NCBI GenBank assembly: GCA_022316685.1
Contig: JAKJHU010000627.1
Span: forward strand, 1 to 64,000
DNA: 64,000 nucleotides
DNA from: Progne subis subis
Taxonomy: Eukaryota > Chordata > Aves > Passeriformes > Hirundinidae
Reading direction: 5' to 3'
The notes under the pieces were generated by a model. The model made no database searches. It saw only the letters and a list, made by a program, of their open reading frames with translations, and was not told where the DNA came from. The position numbers and the translations under genes are program-made. Shown here piece after piece: positions 51,061 through 64,000 of this stretch (the first letter of the stretch is position 1; each line of letters begins with the position of its first letter).

Positions 51061-51500
51061 ATATGAAACCAAATAACACACATCAACACATGGTATTCTC
51101 ATCTCCTCTTCTTTACCCTCCACCTGTACCAGCCACTGGCCTGGTGATGTCTCCACAGCAGAGGGGCCAGCAGCACCAGAACTGTGCTGGGCTGCATCTC
51201 AGCTGAGACACTGGCTGTTTGCCTCCTCAGTGAGTAGGCAGAGGAGTATGTGGCATGAGAGAAAAAGGAGCTTTTTAACCACCAGGTTCTTATGCCTACT
51301 TCCAGTCTATTTGTTTGACATCAACTGAAAAAAATTAAATAAAGTTGACAAAATCTGCAGCTGCGCTATCATGGCAAACAACAGTCCTAAGTACATCCAG
51401 TGAAGATGTGTAAAGAACCTAGACAACTTTCCTTTCAGACAGTTAGATCTTCATAAGGAGAAGAATTTCCAAAGATATGGTGGTTATTAAAAACGCCATA

Positions 51501-51550
51501 TTGTCTAATTTAAGTATGTATATAATTGTCTAATTTAAGTATATATGTAC
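51501..51550. repeat. 25-bp tandem duplication
   Basis: TTGTCTAATTTAAGTAT plus an AT tail is present twice head to tail (51501-51525, 51526-51550) with one or two differences. Confidence 0.85.
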
Positions 51551-54500
51551 TATTAGGATTTACTCCCTACAGCCTACTGAGTGAAGCTATGAAAAAATCT
51601 ACATTTTGGACCAAAAAAACCTTTAAGTTCTTTAGCCCTAGGTCTGTTATGCAAAATAAATGTGAGCTCTTTCTCTTAACCATACATATGTTCCTCCATA
51701 AACAGTAGCTTAACAGAAAATAAAGCTTTACAGTGTTTTAAACAGCAGTTTGATTGAATTTAATTACAGATTTTGGGATTTTAGAGTCTTGAAATATCAT
51801 TTAAATGAAAAAAAAAATAATTGCAGGTTATTTATTCAATTTGTCTTCTTTAGAAGTATAAAAACTCAAGTCTTTAGAGAAAATATAAAATATGATAGGT
51901 TGTCTGTAGGAAGGAAAATAAAATGGTAGAAAAAACTTTAGGAAACATCATTAGCAAAATCCAAAATGAATACTCATTCAGGTATTAGACTGAAATGAAC
52001 TAATTTTGATATTACTATTTTCTTCAAATGAGAAATAGCTCTTACACTTTATTCTCTCCCTATTCTCAATTTTTTACATTTTTAAAGACTCATTTACTGC
52101 AATAATTTCAGGGCTTCTATTCTCTTGTGTGGAAGTCACAGAATTACATCCGTCCCACATGGTAGGTACCAGAGCTTTTGGAAAAGGCATGAAAGATCTG
52201 CATGGGAGGCCCACACTGCTGAGATCTCTTACTGGTTGCTGACTCTGGGATTGCTGCTCTTGGACTCATGCTCAGACCTTGGTGCAATTATGTCAGAAGG
52301 CATCTACACTGAATGTTATGATGCACTGGATAGCTGCTGATGCCACCAGGCTGTGAATGAATGCAGACTCAGATTGCTCAATCCATCTCTCTGACTGTCT
52401 GGATGTTCCTTTGCTTGCTCTGCCTGCCCCCTTCCCCAACCCAAACACCCCAAAAAACTGTCCCTCCTTTTGGAAATGGCATAATCAATACTCCATTTTC
52501 AGCAGTGAACAGGAACCAGGCTTCTGGTACAATTCAGTGACTAACACTCTCCAGTACACACTTGAATGACTAATCTTCAACAGTACTCTGCCATTGAAAA
52601 TGCCCCTTGAGTATATGCTTATCTGAGATCTAGATAGTTTGGAAGTTATTTTCTTTTAAATAGGAGCTTAGAATAAAAAATACAGGTAGACACATAATTA
52701 TGAGAATTTGGACGACAGCTCTCTGTTGTTCATACTTCATGAAATCTACTGAAATGAAATCTTTTCATTATGGGAGACTGCTTGTTTAGGAGGATTTAAT
52801 GCCCACCACATTTAAGGAAATGAGGAACTTCATCTGCTCAACTTGTTACAAGTTAAAAGATTGATTCCATAAGAACAGCATTACATGTACTCAGTCTGCA
52901 GAATAGTACTTTTGCATAATTAATTTTACGAGACCTTGCTTTATTTCAGTGGGACCTCACACCTACATTTACCCTTTTGAAGGTATCATATATTGAGAGT
53001 TTACTGACTACCACAGTTTCAAAAGGCAATTGCATCCCAAAGCTGTAATTTACTTCTGCTAATAGACCTTCACTTTGGAATTCCTCAGATTCACACTGAT
53101 AAGTCAGTGGTTATTGAACATTCATGCTCATTTCAGCAAGGATTTCTTGCTAGGATGAAGGGGAGTGCAAAAGGTTTAAGATTTCCCATGGTACTTCTTT
53201 GATGCAGCTTTGATTTGGCAAGTTTGTCATACCTTGTTAAAAAGATGACATCAGTAAACCTCCAGTGATTACTAACCATAAACTTCATCTATTTTGTAGC
53301 TGGTCTCTGCTTGACTCTCAGTTAGACCTTTTCTTTACAACTATGTGATTCCAGATACTGCTTTCTTCTACTAAGTCAGCAGAAGAAAATCTCTAATTAT
53401 GCTTTGGGAACAGTCAACAGAGTCAGCAAAACAAAACTCATTATGTATTACAAAAAATCCAGCAGTGAATAGCTCATGCAAATTCTTCATGGAGTTACAG
53501 AAAATAGATTCTCTATTAGCAGAAAAATGGTTCTGGCTTGCTGTCACCTTGGTAAGTTCTTGAACTATTTTTATTTGTTACATTAAATTGCAATTTCATA
53601 TGCAATTCTCAATTATATTGTTTTGGAAAAGGTGGTTTTTTTGTACTAGTAGACATTATACAGAAATCTTCTAAAACACTGAGAATTCATTAACTCTTAC
53701 CCCATTAAGATGTGAGTTTTATAAATACATCTTCGATATGGTTGGTTTGCACTGAAGCAAAATAAAGTTCATGTTTTCCTAATAAGTCTTTCTTTTTTAA
53801 TCCTAGTTCCACAGGGGGAAGAGGATGAAAGAGCAGGAGAAAAACATATGTGTAATCCTGTTTAACTAGTCTGCTGCCCTCTACTTTTGCCTGACTTCCA
53901 ATAATCTCCATAAACTTTGTGCAAGTATTTTGAAAATCCTCATGATAAGACAAGTCTTGGACTATAGATCTTCACTATTTTCACAGACTCTTGAACAACT
54001 TGTGGATTTTAGACATATTTGTGGTTTTATCTACTTTTCTTTTGTTTCAGTGAATGATCACTTAAATCCATTTTTCCTCTGTGTATAGCCAATTTACTTA
54101 TTTCTCAATTCTGTCTCTGTGTTCAGACCTAAATAAAGGATGACCTAACCACCTTCTTTCATTCTTCCACACAAAGTTATTTAAAAAAAAGAATTATTTA
54201 AGGAAGGCTTCCTTAGAGCATGCAGAAAGAGATAGTTTTGCTGATTGCCCTCCACTTGCTCTCTTCATATCTGCATGTCTGTTTTGCAGTCTCAGATTCC
54301 AGCAGAGATGAAAACAGTGAGAGAACAGGAAAGAAAAACTAACAAAAATATAGTTAGCTAGATTTGATTTATGTTAACGGCCCATATTAAATTGAATATT
54401 TGATCATTTGTATATTGCAAGGGCAAAAGAAAAATGTCTAATATTAACCCCGCTCAGAATCACATTTGATCTAAAAAGTCTGTTATCTTTTGAAAATAAC

Positions 54501-54929
54501 CACCACTCCCACCTCCAGAAAACAATCACCACTGCTGGTTTTTCTAAAATATACCCCAAAAACTGGCCCCCACCTAAACCCTTAAATACTGCAGGACATT
54601 TTAATATTAAAGTATTTTGGATTGGGGGGTTTTTTTGTCTGGTTTTCTTTGTTTTGTTGGTTCTGGGATTGATTTTCTTTTTTTCTTTTTTTTGTTCTAA
54701 AGCAAGTGTCTTTTTGTCTTTTGGCTAATTAGGCTCCAGCCTCAGCTGTAACTGTGCTATTTCTATTTTATGAGCTTAAAATAGAAAAAAAAAAAATTTC
54801 CCCTTTCATGGAAGTTGATAGATATTTTTGCAAATTATTATGATGCGTTGAATTCTGAATTAGAATTTTTTTCATAATCTCTAACTTTTTTCTGAATCCA
54901 TTCCTAGACAGTTGTTTTGTTTTGGTGTG

Positions 54930-54998
54930 GGTTTTTTTTGTTGTTGTTGTTTGTTTGTTTGTTTGTTTTTGCTTTGTTTTGTTTTTGTTTTTTTTTAA
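54930..54998. repeat. (TTG)n/(TTTG)n simple repeat
   Basis: TTG units followed by TTTG units and then T runs. Low-complexity DNA. Confidence 0.85.
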
Positions 54999-57900
54999 AG
55001 TGTATAACCATTTTTTAATTCAATTAGTCTCTGAAGAACATTATTACTATGGGAAGCTAGCAGTATTTCATTGATTTGCACTTGACTGTGTATGTCTGGT
55101 CCAATCCTTTGAGCTCCATGTTCAAACAGAATCAAGTTAAAATATCTGATATTCAATGACTGGAAAATCATATATAATTCAATTGGGTTTAGCTATGTTG
55201 TTTCTGAGCCTTATAGAAAATGAAAGTAGGATCAAGTTCTATGTTTATTCTCCATATTCTTTGAGATACACTCATTTTCATTTTTCTTTGCCTTTCAATT
55301 TAAAATTTAGAAAGGTGAAGTGCACTTGTTACCTTAAATACAAGATTTAGTAAGTTCCTTAACACTAAAATTTATCTTGAATTTGTAATATATGATTGAC
55401 TTCAATGAACAATATTGCTCTTGACAGTCAGCAGCCAGTGTTATGATGTTACCACTGGGATAAACTTCTGAAAACTATAAATATCAAACTTAAAAAGATA
55501 GCCACTTTTAATTACAGGCTTTGCAAAAAATGCAAATATGTTTAATTGCAATGGAAATAAGGATTTTTAACACTGCTGTGAATAAGAACCTCTCAACTGA
55601 TATTTCAGCCTTAGAACAAATATGTGGCAAAGGTGAAAAAGACATTATATATGAACACTAAAAAAAGGGTTTATATGGGCAAGTGGGCATTAACACTACA
55701 TCCTCCTGCTTCAAACTTTCTAATTACAATCCTATTTAAAATCAGACACAGTCAATGCTCTTCTAATCTAATTTTACATGTTTAAATTCCAGTTGGAATT
55801 GACAGCATAGCTATTATGTTTCTCACAACAAGAACAAAAAAGGCAAGATTCTGTTGTAATGTTAATTAGAAAGTGATACTGTAGCACACTGTTGGGCAAT
55901 TTATCTTCTTTTGTTCATTTGAAGACATAACATTGCGGTCAAATCACAAGACTAGTCATTCTGCACAACTCACTCTTTTTTATAGTGATCAAACAGTAGA
56001 GTCTTTGGATGCAAAGAAAAAATAATGTACAGTGGAAAATGACAGGAAAGAGATAACAGGTATCTATTTCAAATGGGCAAGTTTAAGTCAAATTCTGACT
56101 TGACTGTTAGAGTACACAGAGATCATCTAGTTTTCTACTTTGATGACATACAAAGTATACTATCATCACCCCAAATTAGGGACGTGTTGAAATGTTTGCT
56201 TAGGTAATGATTGTGTTGTTTCTTCACTTAGGTAATTTGTCTCTTTGGACAACATTTTAACAATACAAGTAATTCTGCTCCTTTTCCTTCCCTTAGATTT
56301 TTTGGCTTAATATCAGTAGAAAATGTATGATGTTCACTTCCTTGACAACCATTTGGTTTCAGCTTCCTCACTTTGCTCAATATATGAGCATGTGCACTGC
56401 CAATTGAACACCATTCAGATGGTGTTCATCTGAATGAACCCATTTGATTGTTTTCTGATTATTTCTATTAACAAGAAAAAAAAACTTGTAAAAATTAAGT
56501 CTAATCAGAAATACCTGTAAAGAAGAAATGGCAGGCATTCTCTAGATTCTTAAAAACTTCTTTATTTTAATGCAAATGAGCTCATGTCAGCATGAATATT
56601 AAATATAAATTATTTTCTGGCAAATTTGTTTATAGATATGAGTACATTTGAAACTCTGAACTAGTAAAAACAGATTTGTAGTTATTTCCTTATGAAGAAG
56701 TTTTATCAGTCTGCAATTTTGTTATTATGGAAACAGAATATTTTTGCAGAGTAGCATACTTATGCATTACAGTTCATAAAACATGCACTGCAATAGGATA
56801 TTGGCATTCTGGCAGAGAACATGTAACAAGTACTGTTTTGTTGGAGCAGTATATTATTACTTTATTTGCATTCATCGTCATTCACAGAAACTATTTTTCT
56901 GTCAGAAGTTATATTTCCTTTAAATGAACAAATGGTCATGTTTCAATTAAAATGTTTCCAGGAGAGATTTCATGTTAAGCAAAAACTTCCAGGGGAGAGA
57001 GAAGCAGGAGAGACAATTAAGCCTGGAAATTACAATAATTGCATCCTTCACAGTCATTAGAAGAGGTTCTCCCATTTTTTTTACTGTTACTGTTTTATTG
57101 TGCAAGCCTTTTCCCCTTTACTTTCTTTTATTAAAAGCTTTGAGAGGTTTGTGTGTTTTTTTCATGTGAGGTTTTTTCTATGTTTGTGGGGGTTTCTGTA
57201 GCTTTGTTTGGGTCTCTTTGCTGTTGTTTGGTTGGTTGGTTTATTTTTGTTTTGATTTTGTTTTCTTTTTCCCCTGAAAAACCAATCAAAAAATTCAATT
57301 CTTTTCTGGATGAAAAATGGGGTTTAGCCTCTCCATTTATTTAAAATTTACATTGGAATAGTTACATACAGGTTTTATTTTCTTGCAGTATCCTCAAATC
57401 AGTTTGTACCTAGGAAGTTGTTTTTTTTTTTTTAATTTGTCCAGTAAGTGTTGAAACATGGAGTACCTAAGCCATATGGTATCAGCTCCCAGAAGGAATT
57501 ACTGGCAGAAGCTATTAAACAGAAAAATCTCAGATATGGGGTCACCAATACTGCTGTAGATGAATTAGAGTATGCAATTATGTAGGTCTGGTTATCAGTA
57601 CTGTAAATTATTCATTCTAGTTACTCTTTAAGGGTACAGTTGCTTTAGCATTTTTATTGCACTATTCACTATTACACAACACAATAAATTTGGTACAATG
57701 CATTAAAGCCTTTCAGAAAAAAATCTGTAGAAAAAAATTACCCTTCCACCCCAAACAAAACTTCAATTAAAAATTAAAAATGTGCTTGATTTTGTTTGTG
57801 AGATGAACACAAAAAAGGTTCTTCTCTAAAAGGCAGCATTGCCAAATGTACAGCCATCACACTGGGAGAATAACATTGGTAGACATGAATTAAGGTGCAT

Positions 57901-60900
57901 TTGTTATAGGATTTAAGATGGTGGTCTCAGAATAAGCATAAATAAGGGATAAATCTATAATAATTCAGGCATGGAATTTGATTTCTTCCCTTTAACCCGT
58001 GCTCCATAGGTGAATCTCTTAAGGTACAACAATTCATGAAAGAACATAGTCATATATAGTTTATACTAAGCACATAGACTTTCAATTTATAAATAAAGGG
58101 TTTTATCAAATCACAGCCATTTATTCTAACTGTAGAAAATTACTAGAATACTCTGAGATTAAAATTACACTGATTAGTATTAAAATATTCCATGGTCATG
58201 CTTGGTTTTATGAGGGAAAAGGGAAAGATGTTCTTCTGCAATTATGCCAGAACCAGAGATGTATTACCAAATATGAAGGAGTTACTGGGCTACTCCAAAC
58301 TATAGTAAAGTTCAAAGACTTCCCACCTGTTTCCAATGGTCTCTGAGTCAATTCTAAATAAAGGGAATAGGATATGTTCAGAAAGCTCCTTTGATTAGTA
58401 GCTGTGGTATTTTCCCCATTCCTTTTTCACCTTTCCACATTTCTTTGCTGTGCAAAAGAGAGAAAATCCCCATGGTCATCCCACTGGCTCACAGGATGAC
58501 TGAATCTACCACCTGTGGAGAAGGGAAGAGACAGCACATAGCAAATACTCTGGAATGCAGTACAGAAGGCTCTGGGCTCCTCCTCTCTCTAGCTGCTGAC
58601 ATTAGGAACTGTAATGTCTCCAAATGGACAGGAAGGTCTAGATCCCCTACCCTACTTTCAGGTAGTGTAAACTCAGACATGTAAAAGAAATTTGTTCTCA
58701 GGAAGCAGGTTTTGTTCTTTCACAGAGTAAGTACATTGTTTTGCAACCTGTGGAAATTACTTAATTCAGTTTACTTTTGAGATCATGTCTACTCTCACTA
58801 ATTTCCAACCAAATTAACCCCAGCTGATTTAAATCCTCTTTGAGGGTCTCATGAATTAGGCAAGAGCACTTGCTATTTGGGCCCTCATTGGCTGGCTAGC
58901 TCATTCAGACTTTATTGTTAATTCATTAATTAAATGTCCTCCTTCTCAGTCCACTCATCTGACTCCCTCTCAGTATCTGCTAACCTTCTGCTAACTTGTA
59001 GGCACTTAATTATCTTTTTCACTTTGAACGATTAGTTAGGTCTGGTTGAATGTGTCTCAAGGACTGAGAAGATGCCAATGGGATCTGAGAGCCTAAATTT
59101 TATCTGTATACCTCCTGAATTGATAGTGTACTTAGAATTGCTCAGCTCATAAAAATGTGAAAAATCGTGGCCATTTCATATATCTAAAAATGAAATAGAA
59201 ATTTTCTGCTTTATATTAACATTACTGCATTTTCTATCCAATTTATTTAACTGAAAATAAGATTTGGAGCACTGCATTGTCTTTGCTTAAATTTCTTTGT
59301 ACATACTTACATGGTATGTAACTTACAGGCTTTCCCCAAAAGGGAATGTAAGAAGCTACTATCCATGAGTCTTCCAAGCAGACTCCTTTTATTAAATGAA
59401 GGTGATTCTGTACTATTTTTCACCATGGCTGATAATTCTTCTCACACATTTTTTGGCATAATGACATTAGGAAATTTGACTCTCCTAATTATTTTGAGAC
59501 TTTTGCCTATCACCTAGGGTTTACTTTTAATCAAGCTCCATGGGCTGGAGTAAATGTTTAGGATTTCACATTCTTTGTTCCATGATAAGATTTCCAGTAA
59601 TATATTTATTAGATTCAAGTAGTAATAGTAGAAGAAATGTAGACATATTTTGTCAGAAGACATGTAGTTTCTATGTTTTCTATGTAGGTACTATGTTGCC
59701 TATGCAGAAACCCTTCATAAAGACGTTCTAGTCCCCTTATAGACACATTTTCAGTTTTGCTTTAGTCTTTGTTCCATTTAGCAGTGTTTACTCATGTTCA
59801 TGGCTGTGATGTTTTTATGCTTTGATTTTCTTAAGAATTGTGGTGTTTTTTCTCTTTTCTACTTTATCCGCTCAAATGATCAGCAATTGAAGTTTATGGT
59901 TTCATAGACATGTCTTCTGTGGTCTGCAAACTTGACTTTTCAATGAAATTAGTAAGGTGTAGGGTGTAAAATAAGGCTGAAATTCCTTTTAGTCAGATTT
60001 CCTACAGATATCTTGCAGTCATAATTAAACCTGTCTATTCCTAGTTCACATCTGGAAATATAGCTTTTAGGGTTAGTCTTTTTAGAAATAATATTAAATA
60101 CAACAAAAAGCCATCACAAAACCTGCAAGGGCAAAATAAGCATAACAGGTGATGTGAGCTGGATGGTTTAACACTTGGGGAGCCCCTTTCTTTCATGAAC
60201 TCAAAATATGAACCTTCATTCAAACACTGGCTGATAGATTCTTCTCTGACTAGTTCCTTGGGGATCCCTTCATCAATAAAGCTGCATTTTCTTTTCAGTT
60301 ATCTTCACCGAACAGCAACAAAATCATAAGCTGCTATTTGATTTGTAAAGTAAGTATGTGGGTGTTACTTATTTTAATTAGAATTAAATGCAAGAGAGTT
60401 ATATATACCCATTAAACTATGCTGGTGCACACAAACATGAGCCTTCTGTAGTTTTCAGGAATCATTCAGCTTTTAATTTTTCTAATAGATGGATTGACAT
60501 TATTTAATTAAAATAATAATCAATTACTTCTTGCTGCTCACAATAAGAAATAGAACTTTCCAGTAGAACTGCTCCATCTGCAGTATCGAAGCAGCATCCA
60601 TTGAAATTCAACTTCATGAATAATTTTTTATCTATTTTTTTTCCTTGATCAAAAGTTATTTACATAAAATTGAAAGAAGCTATGACTACATTCTTTTCCC
60701 CATTTGTGTTTCCTGAAAAGTACTTAGCTAGCATGAAGGAAATCATGGAATTATTTCTTTTTCTGGAAGGTAACTGCCAAGTAGAGTAAGACAGCTGCAG
60801 TACTACATTTTTCCACAGTTGTCAATTAAGAGGAAACAGATCATCAAAACTTGAATGCTTCATTTTATAATGATCTTCCACATTGTGTTATTTTAAAAAG

Positions 60901-62644
60901 GCAAGTGCCTCTTGACAAAGCTAAAAAAAGGAAAATGGGCAGGGAGGGGGAGTTTCCAGCGCTAGCAGCTGATATTGTGCAAAAAAGTTTTTCCAAAAGA
61001 AATAAAAAATTGTGAGTATAATTTTCAGTTTTCTAATTCTTGATGCCAATTCAAATAATGAGCACTATAACAGAACAGCAGATTTGAAAACTCTCTATGA
61101 TGCTGCTTCCTGGAGAAATAATGAGGTTTATCTTTGTTTTTTCATAAGAGGTACCTTGCAGAAGTTTCACAGACCTTTATAGGATGAAAATAAGGGCATT
61201 GACCATTTTTCCTGTTCAGGACAGTCAGTTTCTGGGTTGACACTTTTAAACAAAAGGAGGTAAAGGAAACAAAATTGTTCATAAATTCTACTGAGATACA
61301 ACTAATACTATGACCACTGTTGTGGTCCAGCAGAGTATTTCTTATTCTGGGCAAGTAAATTAAACATTTTATCTAGGGGAATCCTCACAGGGAAGAAGAC
61401 TGAGTTTGTGCTTTCTTACTTAGAGGCGTATAACCCTTCATTGTATCATTCATTATGACACTGTGTTTATCTTGCATAAACTATTGATGTTCTGTAAGAC
61501 AGTAGATAAAATTACTGTAACAGAAGGTCTTCAGAGGGGAAATCCAGAGGGAAATCCTAATAGGAGAACATAAAATCCATTGCACAAACATGAAATTACT
61601 GAAAATTGATTTGACACTATTCTTCTTGTTCCTCTAATTTTCTACATTTTATGCCCATGTCTTATCTGTCCACTACATCTTATCAGTTATCTTTCAAGAT
61701 TTCAAAATGTGTTTGCACAATATTCATCAGTGGGGCCTAAAACATCTCAGTTCTCTAAATACATGCAGTAAAACTGTGATTGTTGATAATATTGCATGTA
61801 CTCCTAAATTATTTCAACATAATGTCAGTGATTATTTTTCTCTTATTTCATTTTAATCTCAGTAAATTTTTCCTGTTTTTTTTTCTTTTGTTAACATTAT
61901 TATGTATATAAAGAAATTAAAAACAAATCAGATGTATGCTCTTTACAAGATATATAACTACTTCCAAAAGCACAAAAAATAGCACAAATTTAACAGCTAA
62001 TTTGTATTTTAAACCTCTCTGGTTCCACCAATGCAGAGCAGGAAATACATACCAGAGAACCTATGAGTAGCTTATTTTAAAATTTTCTTACTGCAAATTC
62101 AGGCTCCAGTGAAGGAAAAATACCCAACAGAGATGTTTACTATTCAGAATTAACTGATAAAGAAGTTCTGGAATAAAAAAAGTCATGATTTGTACCAGTA
62201 CAGAAACATTTTGCAATTCACAAAGGATGGTTTAAAATTGCACCAGCAAACGTGGAACTGAGTAGGAGGAGATAGGATGCTCATATCCTTAGCCATGGCT
62301 TGGGACTGACATGATAATGAACTTTATAATTACACATAATTCTATACAGTCTCTAATAATTTTAGTTCTTTTTCCTTCCCGGTCCTTTTCAGGATTTATT
62401 TTTATTTTTTATAACAAACTTTCTGCATTTTATTTATTTGCAAAATATCTAAATAGTGCAAGTTAATTACAAAGTTTCAAAAATATAATTACTGACCTCA
62501 ATCAAGTTCACAACAAAAATTTAATTAAGTAAAAAAACCCCACAAAAATAATGGATTTTAAAGTATTTTTTCAAGTATGTCTGCACTCATTTTTTTACTT
62601 GAAGGGGTCAGCACCTATAGTGTGGCAGCATTTCACATGCCTCT

Positions 62645-62700
62645 AGTATATCATCAGATTCAATTTATTGTCAGTATATCATCAGATTAAATTTATTTTC
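62645..62700. repeat. 28-bp tandem duplication
   Basis: AGTATATCATCAGATT and the following AATTTATT occur twice head to tail with 28-bp periodicity (62645-62672, 62673-62700), differing at two or three positions. Confidence 0.9.
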
Positions 62701-64000
62701 ACAAGTTTTCCTTTACAATGAAGTTTTATTCAGTTCTACCATTGAAGAGGTATTTTATTGATTTAACTAAAAGGATGAAAAAACCCCAAAACTCAGAGAT
62801 TTCTGGTTTAAATTTTATCTTTCATGGTTTTCTCATCTATATTCAACTTGAATACATTTTCCATGGTTTATATGATATAGTGGATCATTTTCATTAGATC
62901 ACATCTATTTTAAACATTTTTATTAAAAAAGAGGAAGAATTTTTCTCTCCTGTAATGTATTTGTATAGACATGGATGACTGGATCTTTTGTTTGGAGTTT
63001 ATGTGTTCTTTAAATTTTAAACTGAATACTTGTGTGAGGTGATTTGTTCTTAATCCTTGAGCACTACTGCTCATTATCTAGTTAGAAGGTCAGGAACTTC
63101 TCTACATCAGAAGATTTTATTAACCTTGGACTTCTATTATTGACTATTCTGTCCTAATATTTGGATATGATTATATCTGAATGCAGTCTTTTTCTTCTTT
63201 TTCCTAATCTCTCTCTGAGGAGTCACTAATGATTTTGCAAAGATATTTTAGCAATGCCCTTTATTATTTAAACAATACTTTGTACAGTCTTTCAGGCTCT
63301 ATGTTTCAGCTTGTGGGTTTTTTTGGTTGTGGTTTTTTTTTTTTTTTTCTGTATTTCTAGTATATTTAAATGTTTTAAACTCACATGCTTACTTTTGTAT
63401 TTGCAGCCCATGCTAAGTGAAAAATAAAGACATACAAATGTCTGAGAATATAGAATCTAAAATACTTATTCCAGAATTTTTTATTTACATGAATGGAACC
63501 TACTAGTTTGGACCACAAATTCAAAGGAGTACATTCATTGCAGGACATGTCAACCAATTGATCATAGATATTCTAAGAAAAGTAATTGATTTTCTTTTAT
63601 AGTCATTTACAGTCTCCTCAGATTTTGAAGGCTGTCTCTCTGTAAGAGAACAGTTGCACAATTTCACTTCAGTTTGAAAATATATCTGAAATTATCATTA
63701 TGGATGCCAAGAATGATTTCTAGAGAAAGATGAATAGTGTTCCTGTAACAAATAAATCAACAATGAACATAATTATAAGGAAGCAATAACATTTAATTTT
63801 TGTCATCCTTTGTGGTTGATGTTTCTCATCACTTCACATGTATTTCTTTCAAAGACTGTGAGAGTGTCTTAGGAATTTGTACAGTAAGGAATGAGATATA
63901 ACATCTTCAATCTACTTCTAGCTCTGCGTTAGGTATTTTCCTCAGGGTCATTTTTCCAAACAATTCATAAAGAACATAAAATACTTCTGTTACTTAAGGA

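Larger units (their letters stand above)
51061..64000. other. AT-rich non-coding sequence to window end
   Basis: About 13 kb without a recognisable exon, gene or transposon. It contains T/G-rich tracts (around 54.6-55.0, 57.1-57.3 and 63.3 kb), many A and T runs, and two short tandem duplications listed separately. All open frames are about 106 codons or shorter. It may be PITPNC1 intron or other DNA; the sequence does not say. Confidence 0.55.

Overview
This window is vertebrate nuclear DNA, most likely from a bird and probably a songbird. The evidence is a spliced vertebrate gene, an avian-style CR1 LINE tail, and ERVL-like retroviral elements of the kind abundant in passerines. There are no bacterial genes, rRNA, tRNA or CRISPR arrays.

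Region 1 (1-33756) is the interior of PITPNC1 (RdgB-beta, a phosphatidylinositol/phosphatidic acid transfer protein) on the + strand. Five consecutive internal coding exons are visible at 3369-3517, 7129-7217, 7664-7671, 16644-16715 and 25654-25749. Together they give 414 nt, exactly 138 codons, in one uninterrupted frame. The third is an 8-nt microexon. The intron after the first visible exon uses a GC donor instead of GT. The first coding exon and the C-terminal exons are not in the window. The introns are mostly unique sequence with a few microsatellites, one CR1 fragment, one plausible regulatory cluster (around 13.7-13.9 kb) and a GC-rich block (around 30 kb).

Region 2 (33757-51060) is a cluster of endogenous retroviral insertions. 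A full-length ERVL-like provirus (33757-40240) has two near-identical LTRs, a Lys-like primer binding site, a gag with an unusual hydrophobic N-terminal part, protease, reverse transcriptase, RNase H and a DD35E integrase, and no env. Its internal frames are broken by single-base shifts and one in-frame stop. It is followed by three solo LTRs with clear target-site duplications (41145-41825, 46965-47678, 48804-49435) and one probable minus-strand LTR (about 50596-51060). The full-length provirus itself lacks a matching target-site duplication.

Region 3 (51061-64000, plus the gaps between LTRs) is AT-rich non-coding DNA with simple repeats and small tandem duplications. I found no PITPNC1 exon after 25749, so more than 38 kb follow without the next expected exon. 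Either the intron is very long, or the unmatched provirus flanks mark a rearrangement or an assembly join.

I found no convincing new multi-gene system. The most useful leads are the microexon and GC-AG splice structure, the provirus with unmatched flanks, the hydrophobic Gag N-terminus, and the sign that base-level indel errors may have broken an otherwise young provirus.
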